Of a stretch of 64,000 bases of DNA, positions 1-9,990 are shown piece after piece. The stretch covers positions 17,650,001 to 17,714,000 of the forward strand of contig JAWHQI010000019.1 of assembly GCA_033032865.1 (NCBI GenBank), read 5' to 3'. Positions within the stretch are counted from its first letter, which is position 1. The number at the start of each line of letters is the position of its first letter. A program made the translations under genes and the position numbers. The stretch is from Dactylorhiza incarnata. Lineage: Eukaryota; Streptophyta; Magnoliopsida; Asparagales; Orchidaceae. The notes under the pieces are model-generated. The model was not told the DNA's origin. It did not search any database and was given only the letters and a program-made list of their open reading frames with translations.

Positions 1-544
1 AGATTATGTTCTTCATGTCACCTTCTCTGGCTACTACTGACACTATTGCAGCTACTCTTCATTTCCTTCCGCCTGGTGCCTTGGAGTCGCCGGTGGAGAG
101 GATGTGAAGCCACTTAGTCTTTATGACTAACGGTTGTTACACCACTACTTTTAGGAGCACACTCAGGTGGAGCAGCAACATTCGACACAGGAGGACATTC
201 AGGCCAGGGTGATTGGGCTGGTGACAATGATACCTTGGCTACCTTCAGCGGCAGATGTGAGCGAGTAGTTAGAATGTAGCCTTATGGCAAGTTTATACTC
301 TGATGATTAGCAGGAGCTTATGTAGCTTCCTGTCATTTTGTATAGTTTGGACATTATTACTTAATTGTGAATCAATGGATTATAATGTTTTCTATTATTG
401 ATGAGTAGCCATGAGGATATGTGAGAATAGCCGGCAGGGTAGGCGTCTTGTGGAGGGGGCTAGCCCGTGTGCTGGCACTTCCGCAACGCGGCTGTCTTGG
501 GCATAGGACTCCCCTCGACCATGTCTTGTGTTCCGGGAGGGAGG
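1..544. other. Unassigned sequence, no gene recognised
   Basis: No convincing reading frame or element end was found here. Positions 1-420 are AT-balanced and look like decayed coding or 3' untranslated sequence: a short open stretch at about 180-270 ends in TAG, followed by T-rich sequence. Positions 421-544 are more GC-rich and lead into the tandem repeat array. It may be the tail of another mobile element whose body lies left of the window. I do not assign a function. Confidence 0.4.
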
Positions 545-666
545 TCTTACACCTCCTGAGGCCCGAACAGATAAAGGTCATTCCCCACCTCCAACCGGAC
601 GGACCCCGCGCCCTCCTGAGGCCCGAATGGACATAGGTCCTTCGCCACCTCTGACAAGACAGACCC
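545..666. repeat. Tandem repeat array, about 60-bp unit, left part
   Basis: Two units are visible. Each carries CCTCCTGAGGCCCGAA, then a GGACA-type block, AGGTCCTTCGCCACCTCC and a GGACCC junction. The array continues at 12684 on the far side of Copia-1, which inserted at a GACCC in a unit. Similar but decayed text (GACCCTGAGTCCTTCTAC and relatives) recurs at 42875-43210, so the array probably belongs to the 3' spacer of a Tat-like gypsy element; that assignment is inference. Confidence 0.7.
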
Positions 667-1748
667 TATTGAAATTTTGAAGTAGAAGTGGAAGGGGTCT
701 GGGCGGTCTGAAGAAAGTAGACCGCAGAGACCACACGGTTTGCGCGGGTGTTTGAGCCGGGGTTTTTCCTTGGCGGTCTATTCTGGGAGACCGCAGGCGA
801 CCAACCGACTTGTGCGGTTGGTCTGACACCTTGTTCTGGTTGGTCAGGGTTGCTGAAGATATCATTGCTCTTGTATTGAGACCGAGCAGTTTGTTTAATA
901 ACTGTGCGGTTTAATAAAGCGGACTGATGGCCATGCTGAGCTCTGGTGGTCTGTCTTGTGAGACCGCTCGCGATCTGATGGGCGGTTAGTGTATCTCATT
1001 TTGGGCGGTGAAGACATCTGTCAGCTTGCATATAAATAGAGGTGCAGGTCCCGTCAAATGTACTAAGAACTGTAAGAACTACAGCTTGGGTTGTTTGTGC
1101 CGGTCTCACTTTTGAGATCGTGTGGTCTGGAAGTTGTTTGACTGGTTGTTCGCAGGTTAGCGGCCAGCAGGTTGCGGTCTTCTTCCTTGGTAATTTCCCA
1201 ATTGTTAATAATCAGTTCACCAACAGTTTTTCCTCAGGGCGATCTGTGGTGTATTTCTTGAGCTGTTCACGGAGAACTTGGCGATCAGGTGACCTCAGCG
1301 GTCAGGAGCTCTCAGTTTGCAGTCTGGCGACAGCTTATGCAGTTCTGGTTTTTTGTTCGCTGAATCTTCTATGATCAGACGACCTTGCAGTCAGGCAGTC
1401 TCGAAGTGCGGACAGGTTTGGTTTTCAGCAGATGAATAAGGAAGCAAGTTTGTGGTTTATGGGTACTGTCTGGCAGTTCGCAGGTCATCAAGCCTGCTCT
1501 GTTTGCTTGGTCTCAGGGATAGCCTGGCGGCTTGGATGTTCATGCGGTCTGGCGGTCTCTGCTTTGGCAGTTCACTGGTGGTTTGTTTTTTGTCTTGTGC
1601 TTCTCTCCTCTATGATTGTTATGAATCATGTCTCTCTATGTATGTCTCGAGCTGTAAAGAGATAGTTAATACAAGAGCACTATTCTGTCTTCCCATTGTC
1701 ATTGATTGTCATACTTGTGGATTGTGTTGAAGTCTAAATTTTTTAACA
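667..1748 (+). repeat. Copia-1 5' LTR
   Basis: It matches 11568-12683 along its length with many substitutions, so this is an older insertion than A, E or F. The upstream half (690-1010) is packed with the inverted word pair GCGGTCT/AGACCGC. A TATA box lies at 1031-1038 (TATAAATA). The repeat ends TTTAACA directly before the primer site. Confidence 0.93.
1031..1038 (+). promoter_or_regulatory. TATA box of Copia-1 5' LTR
   Basis: TATAAATA followed by AGAGGTGCAGG. The same site is kept in the 3' LTR at 11933-11940, and it lies just downstream of the GCGGTCT/AGACCGC words, so it is the likely core promoter for genomic RNA. Confidence 0.7.
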
Positions 1749-1760
1749 TGGTATCAGAGC
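1749..1760 (+). other. Copia-1 primer binding site (initiator tRNA-Met type)
   Basis: TGGTATCAGAGC directly follows the LTR end. This is the standard plant copia primer site complementary to the 3' end of initiator tRNA-Met. Confidence 0.93.
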
Positions 1761-1801
1761 TTGGATTTCTACAGGTCGGTTGCCAATTAGTGTGATAACA
1801 A

Positions 1802-2690
1802 TTGAAGAAGAATATGCTAGAGGTCTTGGTATTGAGCTTCTTACGCAGACTAAATTTAAAAAGTGGAAGTTGTGCAGAGAGATCTTATTGGCGAGGACTT
1901 ATTGGGGTAGTCAGAGGAGAAGCAAGACATGTTGTTGTTCCTGCTGAGGGGAATGCTGAGCTCGTGAAGGCTTGGAAGAGAACAAATGCAAAGGCTGAGT
2001 TCACTCTCAAGCGAGCTATCATTCTAGAGTTGTTTGACCACATCATTGGATGTAGGTCAGCTGCTGAAATTTGGATAGCCTTGGATGGTTTGTTCAAAAA
2101 GAAGAATGTATCTCGACTACAGTTCTTCGAGAATTAGTTAGCTAAGGCAACTCAAGGTGACTTGTCCATTTCAACGTTTTTCTTGATGATGAAGAACCTA
2201 TGCGCGGAGATACCGACATTGGACCCAGATAAGCCTATCTCAGAAGCAAAGCTGAAGAGGCACATAATCCGCGGGTTGCAGAGGGAGTATGTGGCCTTTG
2301 TTACTTCTTTGCAAGGCTGGGCCAATCAACTATCATTTTTGGAGCTGGAAAACTTACTTGCTTCGCAAGAGAGTTTGGCTAAGCAAATGGCGGGGATGTG
2401 AGTCTCTGGGGGAGAAGGCGTGGTTTTCTTTTCTGGCAAGAAGAAGAGATGGGACAAGAAGAAGTCGCATGTTGGAGATGGTCCATCTACTTCTTATCAG
2501 CAAGAGAGGAGTTATACTCCTAATTCTGATAGAAAGAAGAAGGAAGGGCCGAGGTGTTGCAGGTGCAACAAGCTTGGTCAATTAAAAAGAGACTGCAAGG
2601 TCAATCTTCAGCCAGGGCATGGTGCAGGAAAGGAGGAGGCTGGTTCCATTGCTGAAGGAAGTTGGGGTGATGGAGGTTCTTTCATGACGG
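1802..2690 (+). pseudogene. Copia-1 gag (nucleocapsid-containing) remnant
   Basis: One frame runs through the region, interrupted by TAG at 2135 and TGA at 2399. The stretch from about 2150 to 2400 resembles the UBN2-type Gag of plant copia elements (KLKRHIIRGLQREYV, then LENLLASQESLAKQM). A zinc knuckle follows at about 2555-2600, reading CCRCNKLGQLKRDC. It fits CX2CX4HX4C except that the histidine is glutamine, so metal binding is probably lost. Gag would package element RNA in cytoplasmic particles. The frame continues straight into the protease, as expected for a single copia polyprotein. Confidence 0.85.
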
Positions 2691-3016
2691 GCACTTGTGT
2701 TCGAGCATTGGCTTCCATCAACTATGAGGATGATTGGATAGTGGACTCTGGGTGTGTTCATCACCTCACCAGAGATGAGTCAAAGTTCTCCTCGTTGCAA
2801 GCATACCCATGTAATGATGTTATCATTACAGCGGATGATACAGTTCATGCAGTAGAGAAGGAGGGTGTTGTCTCTTTAGGTAGTGATAGAGGTCCACTCA
2901 CTTTGAGGAGTGTTTATCATGTGTCGGGAATGAAGAAGAACCTCTTCTCAGTGACAAATGTTGTTGATGTTGGTTATCATGTTCTGTTTGGTCCAATAGA
3001 ATTGAAATTTCTCTGA
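2691..3016 (+). pseudogene. Copia-1 aspartic protease remnant
   Basis: The frame reads DDWIVDSGCVHHLTRDESKF, the copia protease active site (DSGC followed by HHLT). The catalytic aspartate is present. The following segment, GMKKNLFSVTNVVDVGY, is the usual link to the GAG-pre-integrase domain. A TGA at 3014 closes the frame, so the rest of the polyprotein cannot be reached without readthrough. Confidence 0.88.
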
Positions 3017-3119
3017 AATGTTTAAGCTGTGAAGGCTGAAGTCAATCATGTAGGGAGACAGGTGAAGGTCTTGTTTGTTTTATCAACAAGCTCCTATGTT
3101 GATAAGATAAGGCCTAACT

Positions 3120-3625
3120 ATAGCGCTGCTATCTGGCATGAAAGACTCGGGCATGTTGGGATGGATAAGCTAAAGGTATGGCGGGATGAGCCCTTGTGAA
3201 AGGTTTGCCTAGTCTATCATCTTTCGGTGATGGACATGTTTGTGCAAGTTGTCAGTTTGGTAAGGCTCAACGTCTTCCGTTTGACAAATCACAAAGCAGA
3301 TGCAAAGCACCATTGGAATGTATTCATGGTGATCTGTTTGGACCTATCACAACTGCCAGTCTTGGAGGCAGCAGGAATATGCTGGTTTTGATTGATGACT
3401 TCACCAGATATACTTGGGTATATTGTCTGAAGGAGAAGTCAGAGGCGTTCGAGAGGTTTGTGGAGTTCAAGGAGTTGGTGGAAGGTCGGCTTAACCTGCG
3501 GATCAAGAAGTTCAGAACCGACAATGGAGGGGAGTTCACCTCAAATGCGTTCTTTAACTTCTACAGGAATTATGGCATCCAGAGAGAGCTCTCTTGTGCT
3601 CACACTCCACAAAAGAATGGAGTTA
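3120..3625 (+). pseudogene. Copia-1 integrase, N-terminal part (interrupted by element A)
   Basis: The pre-integrase zinc motif starts with WHERLGHVGMDKLK at about 3138 in one frame and continues with CASCQFGKAQRLPF at about 3243 in another. A frame change and a TGA lie near 3170-3205. The catalytic core follows: HGDLFGPI (first aspartate), LIDDFTRYTWVY, then RTDNGGEFTS (second aspartate). The text reaches TPQKNGV and stops exactly at the insertion of A at 3626. The domain resumes at 9313 in the matching frame once the 5692-bp insertion is removed. Confidence 0.9.
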
Positions 3626-5185
3626 TGATACGTAAAATTTAGGATGTAAATAATTTTCTCCAAATTCTACGAACTATAGGCAAGAGCACCTATCATTCAT
3701 AGCATAGGATATTCAAAACAAATAAATATCAAGTGTCGTATTCCACGGGTCTGTTGATTACTTCTACTCACGCAAATTATTATTATTTTATCGGCAGTAA
3801 AATAGAGTTTTGAAAATAATTAGAAGAAAAGAAACATTTGATCGGGAATCATTCTTAAGTGAAATGTTTTGTAAATCTAGAATTCAAAAGAAATCGATTT
3901 AGACAAACTTGACCGTGGAGGTTCCCAAAATATGATAGAACCTCTCTCGAGAGAACTACCACCTAACCTTAGGTTGATCGATTAAGACCCCTCGGCCAGT
4001 CGAAACCCCTAAGCTTGCTTTATGCGATGAGCCCCACTATTGGATTTGACTCCAATCCGGAAGATTTGCGTCACCCTCTCTCGAGGAATGCATACAACTC
4101 TTTTTACCGATGAGCGATCTACCCGTATTTACGGATCTCTCGATACACTAAAATACGGATCAAACTTGATTATCATACCCTAGAAATATGAAACCAAAAA
4201 TTGCAAATCAACGGTAAATCTTAGTTTTCCAAACTAAACTATGAATAAGAGATTTTGAAAAGATAAAAGCTTAAGAATTCATCCGACTAAATACTTTGAA
4301 AATTAACAAAACATAATTGAGAAGAAAGATATTTTTATTTCTAAGTAAAGAAAAGTACAATTGCATGTAAAGTAAATCTAAGCTAGGAATTAAAAAAGAC
4401 AAGACATAAAATAAAGTTACACTAAGAATAATGCAGAAAACCTATACTAGAAACGATCCAAACTAAGCATGGCCTGGATGCCCATCACTTTGGCAGCAGC
4501 TGGCTTTTATAGGCAGAAAATTGCTGAGTCACGCCCTTGGTCACGCCCGTGACCAAGGGCGTGTAAGCTGCGTAATTGCGTCTTGAAAGCCCGGGAACGT
4601 TGGGGAAGAAAAACCGCCAAAATTGATCATCTCGACGGGTCACGGCCTAGGTCACGCCCGTGACCTAGGGCGTGTCTTGACCGAGTCAGGAAACGGCGGG
4701 AAACGGCGCGATCTGGAGTTAATTTGGCAGTTGAGGGAGAGGGCACGGCCACGGTCACGCCCGTGACCAAGGGCGTGTAAGCTGGAACGACTCGGTGGCA
4801 GAAACTGCTTGAATTGAATGCTTGTTGGGCGAGTCACGCCCGTGACTTGAAGGTCACGCCCCCGGTCACGCCCGTGACCTGGGGCGTGTAACTTTAATCC
4901 GACGTGGCAGCGAGTTCTGTGAGCTGAAAGCGATACACGGTCGTGGCCATGGTCACGCCCCTAGGTCACGCCCGTGACCTGGGGCGTGTATTGAGGGTTT
5001 TTGCAGAAATGCTCCAGAATTTCCCCTGAACACGGCTATGTGCTTGAAATTGCTATTAGCAGCCCCAAAGTCCCTGAAAATATAAAACAAAGCAAATTAG
5101 ATATATATTAAATTAAAATTATATAAAAACTAATTAATTACTACTAAAATACTATATAAAAATAACTATAAATAATGCACTATCA
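3626..5185 (-). repeat. Element A LTR (its 3' LTR)
   Basis: It is nearly identical to 7753-9312 at a constant offset of 4127. It carries five large palindromes at 4530-4988. The minus-strand reading starts TGATA at 5185. Confidence 0.96.
4530..4988. repeat. Array of five long palindromes in element A LTR
   Basis: Each palindrome centres on TCACG-CC-CGTGA. The first has perfect 16-bp arms (4530-4545 and 4548-4563); the others have arms of about 16 bp with a mismatch or so, and a lone short TCACGCCCGTGA lies at 4834-4845. Centres fall near 4546, 4657, 4760, 4871 and 4971, so the spacing is 100-111 bp. The copy in the other LTR is at 8657-9115. Confidence 0.93.
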
Positions 5186-5200
5186 AATACCCCCATACTT
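5186..5200 (-). other. Element A polypurine tract
   Basis: The minus strand reads AAGTATGGGGGTATT directly before the LTR start TGATA. This is the expected priming site for second-strand DNA. Confidence 0.85.
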
Positions 5201-5609
5201 AAGCTTTTGCTATTCCAGAGCAAAAACTAATTTATAAGTATGAGAAGAATTTATAGGACATTTCCAAAAGGATTTACTTCAAATTATGCACTTCAAATCT
5301 CATAAAACTCATGTCAAAATAAGTTAAGAAATTAAAATTCAGATTTATAAGAAATAATTAATAATTCATAAATTGAAATGAGTAGAATAAATTTTAGTTT
5401 TGAAATTCTCTAACTAAATCTTCATAAACAAAATTGCATTGAATTAAGCAAAATATTCCAAGATTAAAATTATAAGAACTTTACAATCATGAGAAACTTT
5501 TAGAAAACTACAAAATATTAACTATACTCTCTCAATAATATCTTGGATAAACAAGTGAACTTGGCTAAATGGGGTAAAATTGGCATTGAAGAAGTTACTT
5601 TGTATATGG

Positions 5610-5800
5610 GAAATGATGAATTTTATCCTCTCATTTCCATCTTTTTTTTTTTAATTTCTTCTTCTTTATATCCCAAATGTATATGTTTAGGAGTGATGAA
5701 TTTTATCCTCTCAACTCCATGCCATATAATCTTTTACTAATTTGGGTGCATATGTTTAGGAATGATGAATTTTATCCTCTCATTCCATGACATATGATCT
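5610..5800 (-). repeat. Short repeat block shared with element D
   Basis: Three copies of GATGAATTTTATCCTCTCA occur, two of them followed by a CATATGATC/CATATAATC segment and separated by ATATGTTTAGGA. The reverse complement (GAGGATAAAATTCAT) recurs in D at 35744-36040 in the matching position before the 3' LTR. This ties A to the D lineage. Confidence 0.85.
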
Positions 5801-6515
5801 TTTCAAACCTTTTTTATGCCAAACAATGGGTTTAACAAAAAGGTAGGGGAAGGGCTAGGGTTTAAAGGCTAAACAAATTCCAAAGAAACATTTTAAGAGC
5901 ATAGAAAATAATTTGAGCAATCTACAAGAAACTATGAGTTCAAGTTAATATAAGTAAAATCTAGAGATATTTAACACAATTACTACAAAATTGAATTATG
6001 ATATTTTAAAGAGAGAAAGTAAAACTAAGAAATATTCTAAGCAAATCAAAATAATGAAAAACTCATTAAATCAAATTCATCTAAAAATTAAATCTAACAT
6101 ATTTTGAAGAGAAATATAAGATTAAAACTACATAAAAAGAAAACTCTTTAAAAAGCCTATAAAGAAAACTCATAATTAAAATCAATTTTGCATAAATGAA
6201 GTTTGGAGAAATTTAATATTACAAAATTTATTTTATTGGAAATTAAAATAGTTTTTTTAAATGAAAACATTTTTTTTGAATTTTGTAAATTTTTATAACA
6301 AAATTGAAAATAAAGAATAAAAAAAAATCAAATTTTTTTTTGTGAGTTTTGAAAAAGATTTTCTAATTTTTTTGGATTTTTAATAAAAACTGAATATAGG
6401 AGAATACACCCCCATACTTAAAAATAAACATTGTCCCCAATGTTGATAAGCCAAGTAGGAGGGAAAAGTAAATAAAATGCATAAAAAGTAAATTGCAAGA
6501 CAAATAATGATAAGC

Positions 6516-6566
6516 AAGGGGTGCCTCCCAAGAGCGCTTTCTTTTTCCCGTCTTTAAGCTAGACGG
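6516..6566 (-). promoter_or_regulatory. Two-hairpin module after the element A ORF
   Basis: On the minus strand a hairpin CCGTCT-(7 nt)-AGACGG at 6566-6548 starts within 10 nt of the ORF stop. It is followed by AAAGCGCTC and then TTGGGAGGCACCCCTT at 6532-6516. The same order is found in D, F and B, and partly in E. A role in RNA packaging, dimerisation or translation end is inference. Confidence 0.7.
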
Positions 6567-6572
6567 TTATTG

Positions 6573-7616
6573 TTAGGAAAAAGGAAAATAAAATTGAAAA
6601 TGCACAGGCAACTCCCTTAATTCACGCTCAGGTGAGCATGCCGAAATCCGTTGCCCGGCGACTCCTCCGCTATACTCTTGATTCTTCCGTTGTCCGTTAG
6701 CGTGAAATTGTGAATCCAAATTACCTATACATACCTTAGGTAATTTGGATTGTTGGAGATGAGCGGCAAATGAATCGGTGAAGACCTTTGGTTGCAATGG
6801 CTCATCCTCTACATGAAAATCGTTAGTATAAAAAGAATCAAGATTAAGCGAGTCAGAAAAATTTTCACAAGGAGGAGTTTCTTGTGAAAATACATGATTA
6901 AGCTCCGGTTGTTCATTTTCAAAAATAAAATTCGTATCCAAAAATATATTTGAAATTCCAAGTGGACTAAATTCATGGGACACAATATTTTCATGAATTT
7001 CACTTTCAAAGTGAATAATTGGCGAGAGAGAAAATTCATGAAAAATAGGAGGAGATTCGGGCGGAGGAGGAGATGAAACATGTTCTTCTTTAATTTCGTC
7101 CGGTGTCTCCATGACTCTTTTAAATTCGTGGTAAAGAAGTTCTTCTTGAGCTTGGGTAAAGATATTTAAATTTTGACAAATAGAATCTGGAGAATACCCA
7201 AGAGTAGAAGAAAAAGAATTTTGTGCGGTAAAAGAGGAGGAGTGAAAATCTTGATTGACTGGATTTCCTTCATCGCACCGAAAACTATCCGGGTGATCTT
7301 GCCACCATGAATAATTAATATCGGAGCAAGAAGATATATTATTAGAATCAGAAAAATCATTCGCATGAAAACTAGATGAATTATTTTCATCAAAGTTTGA
7401 ATAATTGTTTTCATAAATAAACTCAAAATTATTTCCATAAGAAAAACTTTGAGGGTAAAAATGAATATAACAATCCTCACTTCGATGTGGTGCTCCACAA
7501 AAATTACAAATAATTTGGCGCTTCCGTGCGGCTTCCAAAAGATTGACTTTATTTTGAAGCTCGGCAACTTTGGCGGCCAATTGAGATAACATTTTTGAAG
7601 AAAGAAAATTGAACAA
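6573..7616 (-). CDS. Zinc-knuckle protein with LPVHF tail, element A (347 aa)
   Basis: This is the sole ORF of element A and is intact. Residues 9-34 look like a short coiled coil (SQLAAKVAELQNKVNLLEAA) followed by a basic stretch. A zinc knuckle follows at residues 37-49 (CNFCGAPHRSEDC, CX2CX3HX4C). The middle (about 55-300) is very rich in Asn, Ser, Phe, Glu and Asp and looks disordered. The C-terminus, RELPVHFQFYFPFS, resembles the C-terminus of the unrelated-looking ORF of element E (RILEQLPVHFLFHRPIS). There is no retroviral Gag homology domain, protease or polymerase. I infer an RNA-binding accessory protein acting with a Gag supplied in trans. Start codon choice: first ATG after the leader; Met9 is an alternative. 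Confidence 0.75.
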   Translation of the reverse strand: MFNFLSSKMLSQLAAKVAELQNKVNLLEAARKRQIICNFCGAPHRSEDCYIHFYPQSFSYGNNFEFIYENNYSNFDENNSSSFHANDFSDSNNISSCSDINYSWWQDHPDSFRCDEGNPVNQDFHSSSFTAQNSFSSTLGYSPDSICQNLNIFTQAQEELLYHEFKRVMETPDEIKEEHVSSPPPPESPPIFHEFSLSPIIHFESEIHENIVSHEFSPLGISNIFLDTNFIFENEQPELNHVFSQETPPCENFSDSLNLDSFYTNDFHVEDEPLQPKVFTDSFAAHLQQSKLPKVCIGNLDSQFHANGQRKNQEYSGGVAGQRISACSPERELRELPVHFQFYFPFS

Positions 7617-7728
7617 TCGTCACTTAATATAATGAAATTTGAAAATAAATCAAAAAGAGAAATGGGGGTGGAGAAAGAGAATGATAAAAGTAATAAAATT
7701 CACGCTTTCAAAATATCAACAAAAATAT

Positions 7729-7746
7729 TCCCCGGCAACGGCGCCA
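7729..7746 (-). other. Element A primer binding site (tRNA-Asp type)
   Basis: The minus strand reads TGGCGCCGTTGCCGGGGA, 6 nt inside the LTR. As I recall plant tRNA-Asp, this is complementary to its 3' end, the primer used by Athila-type elements. It is identical to the site in E and F. Confidence 0.9.
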
Positions 7747-7752
7747 AAAACT

Positions 7753-9312
7753 TGATACGTAAAATTTAGGATGTAAATAATTTTCTCCAAATTCTACGAA
7801 CTATAGGCAAGAGCACCTATCATTCATAGCATAGGATATTCAAAACAAATAAATATCAAGTGTCGTATTCCACGGGTCTGTTGATTACTTCTACTCACGC
7901 AAATTATTATTATTTTATCGGCAGTAAAATAGAGTTTTGAAAATAATTAGAAGAAAAGAAACATTTGATCGGGAATCATTCTTAAGTGAAATGTTTTGTA
8001 AATCTAGAATTCAAAAGAAATCGATTTAGACAAACTTGACCGTGGAGGTTCCCAAAATATGATAGAACCTCTCTCGAGAGAACTACCACCTAACCTTAGG
8101 TTGATCGATTAAGACCCCTCGGCCAGTCGAAACCCCTAAGCTTGCTTTATGCGATGAGCCCCACTATTGGATTTGACTCCAATCCGGAAGATTTGCGTCA
8201 CCCTCTCTCGAGGAATGCATACAACTCTTTTTACCGATGAGCGATCTACCCGTATTTACGGATCTCTCGATACACTAAAATACGGATCAAACTTGATTAT
8301 CATACCCTAGAAATATGAAACCAAAAATTGCAAATCAACGGTAAATCTTAGTTTTCCAAACTAAACTATGAATAAGAGATTTTGAAAAGATAAAAGCTTA
8401 AGAATTCATCCGACTAAATACTTTGAAAATTAACAAAACATAATTGAGAAGAAAGATATTTTTATTTCTAAGTAAAGAAAAGTACAATTGCATGTAAAGT
8501 AAATCTAAGCTAGGAATTAAAAAAGACAAGACATAAAATAAAGTTACACTAAGAATAATGCAGAAAACCTATACTAGAAACGATCCAAACTAAGCATGGC
8601 CTGGATGCCCATCACTTTGGCAGCAGCTGGCTTTTATAGGCAGAAAATTGCTGAGTCACGCCCTTGGTCACGCCCGTGACCAAGGGCGTGTAAGCTGCGT
8701 AATTGCGTCTTGAAAGCCCGGGAACGTTGGGGAAGAAAAACCGCCAAAATTGATCATCTCGACGGGTCACGGCCTAGGTCACGCCCGTGACCTAGGGCGT
8801 GTCTTGACCGAGTCAGGAAACGACGGGAAACGGCGCGATCTGGAGTTAATTTGGCAGTTGAGGGAGAGGGCACGGCCACGGTCACGCCCGTGACCAAGGG
8901 CGTGTAAGCTGGAACGACTCGGCGGCAGAAACTGCTTGAATTGAATGCTTGTTGGGCGAGTCACGCCCGTGACTTGAAGGTCACGCCCCCGGTCACGCCC
9001 GTGACCTGGGGCGTGTAACTTTAATCCGACGTGGCAGCGAGTTCTGTGAGCTGAAAGCGATACACGGTCGTGGCCATGGTCACGCCCCTAGGTCACTCCC
9101 GTGACCTGGGGCGTGTATTGAGGGTTTTTGCAGAAATGCTCCAGAATTTCCCCTGAACACGGCTATGTGCTTGAAATTGCTATTAGCAGCCCCAAAGTCC
9201 CTGAAAATATAAAACAAAGCAAATTAGATATATATTAAATTAAAATTATATAAAAACTAATTAATTACTACTAAAATACTATATAAAAATAACTATAAAT
9301 AATGCACTATCA
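7753..9312 (-). repeat. Element A LTR (its 5' LTR)
   Basis: Partner of 3626-5185, 1560 bp, with the same palindrome array at 8657-9115. The last base is followed by the target duplication AGTTA. Confidence 0.96.
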
Positions 9313-9990
9313 AGTTACAAAGCAGAAGATCCATCATCTGTCGGAGACCTACAAATCCTGGCTTTATGCCAAGAGTATTCCAAAGCCCTTCAAGGTAGAG
9401 GGAATGTCTTGTGCGACCTATGTCATCAATCGGATGCCTCTCAGTCCTATCAACATAGAGACTCCTCATGAGTTGATGTTCAAGGAGAAACCAAGCGTGG
9501 AACACATTCGAGTGTTCGAATTTACCTGCTACGTGCATGTCCTTGATGCTATCAAAATGAAACTAGATGCAAAAGAAAGGAAGCTAGTGTTCGTCGGTTA
9601 TGATGACCGGAAGAAGGGCTGGAGATGCAAGGATCCTGAGACCTTGAGATATGTGGTCTCAAGGGATGTGGTATTTGATGATCTGACGTCATACCATGGT
9701 ATCTCTTCTGTTGAGTTACAGGGAAGCAGGTCAGATGGTGGTCTTGAAGAAGCTGCCATGGAGGTTCTGGTGGAGTTGCCTGTTTCTCCAGGTGCTCCTG
9801 GTATTTCTTGCTCTGGATCAGGTGCTTTAGGTTTTGGAAGCAGGGTGAGTGATTCTCCAAGTATGCCTGGAAGGAGAGCTGGTTCAGAACAGGTAGATGA
9901 AGAGGTGGATCAGAGTAAAGCTCTGAGGAGGTCCAAGAGGACTATCATTCCACCAAATCGGTATACGGGGGGAAATTTGGTGAGCTTCGT
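9313..9990 (+). pseudogene. Copia-1 integrase, C-terminal part
   Basis: The integrase resumes at the duplicated target. It reads TKQKIHHLSETYKSW where copia integrases have A/V-E-R-x-N-R, so the catalytic glutamate is lysine (codon 9320-9322). It goes on with YVINRMPLSPINIETPHELM and the C-terminal FEFTCYVHV and KLVFVGYDDRKKGW motifs. The frame then enters the linker before reverse transcriptase. Confidence 0.9.

Larger units (their letters stand above)
5186..6515 (-). other. Element A 3' non-coding region
   Basis: It is very AT-rich with no ORF of substance. On the minus strand it runs from the ORF-end hairpins to the polypurine tract. It contains two AAGTATGGGGGT tracts (about 6407-6419, and 5186-5200 beside the LTR) and a block at about 5610-5800 with three copies of GATGAATTTTATCCTCTCA. 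The reverse complement of that unit is also repeated in element D at 35744-36040. Confidence 0.8.
3626..9312 (-). mobile_element. Element A: young non-autonomous gypsy-type LTR element
   Basis: Two LTRs of 1560 bp each (3626-5185 and 7753-9312) flank about 2.6 kb of internal sequence. The target duplication AGTTA (3621-3625, 9313-9317) is perfect. The LTR ends are TGATA and TATCA. I see only three differences between the LTRs (4696/8823, 4796/8923, 4970/9097). The tRNA-Asp-type primer site next to the right LTR and the G-rich tract next to the left LTR show that it is transcribed on the minus strand. The only ORF encodes a zinc-knuckle protein; there is no protease, reverse transcriptase or integrase. 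Shared LTR palindromes and 3' repeats point to Athila-like element D or a close relative as helper. Confidence 0.95.

Noticed and set aside
1..420. Exon of a host gene at the left edge
   Set aside because: Short open stretches only, no recognised domain and no clear splice pattern; not enough to call a gene.
7166..7567. Alternative minus-strand frames of 133 and 90 codons within the element A ORF
   Set aside because: They overlap the zinc-knuckle ORF in another frame and are rich in Ile, Leu and Phe as expected from AT-rich sequence.
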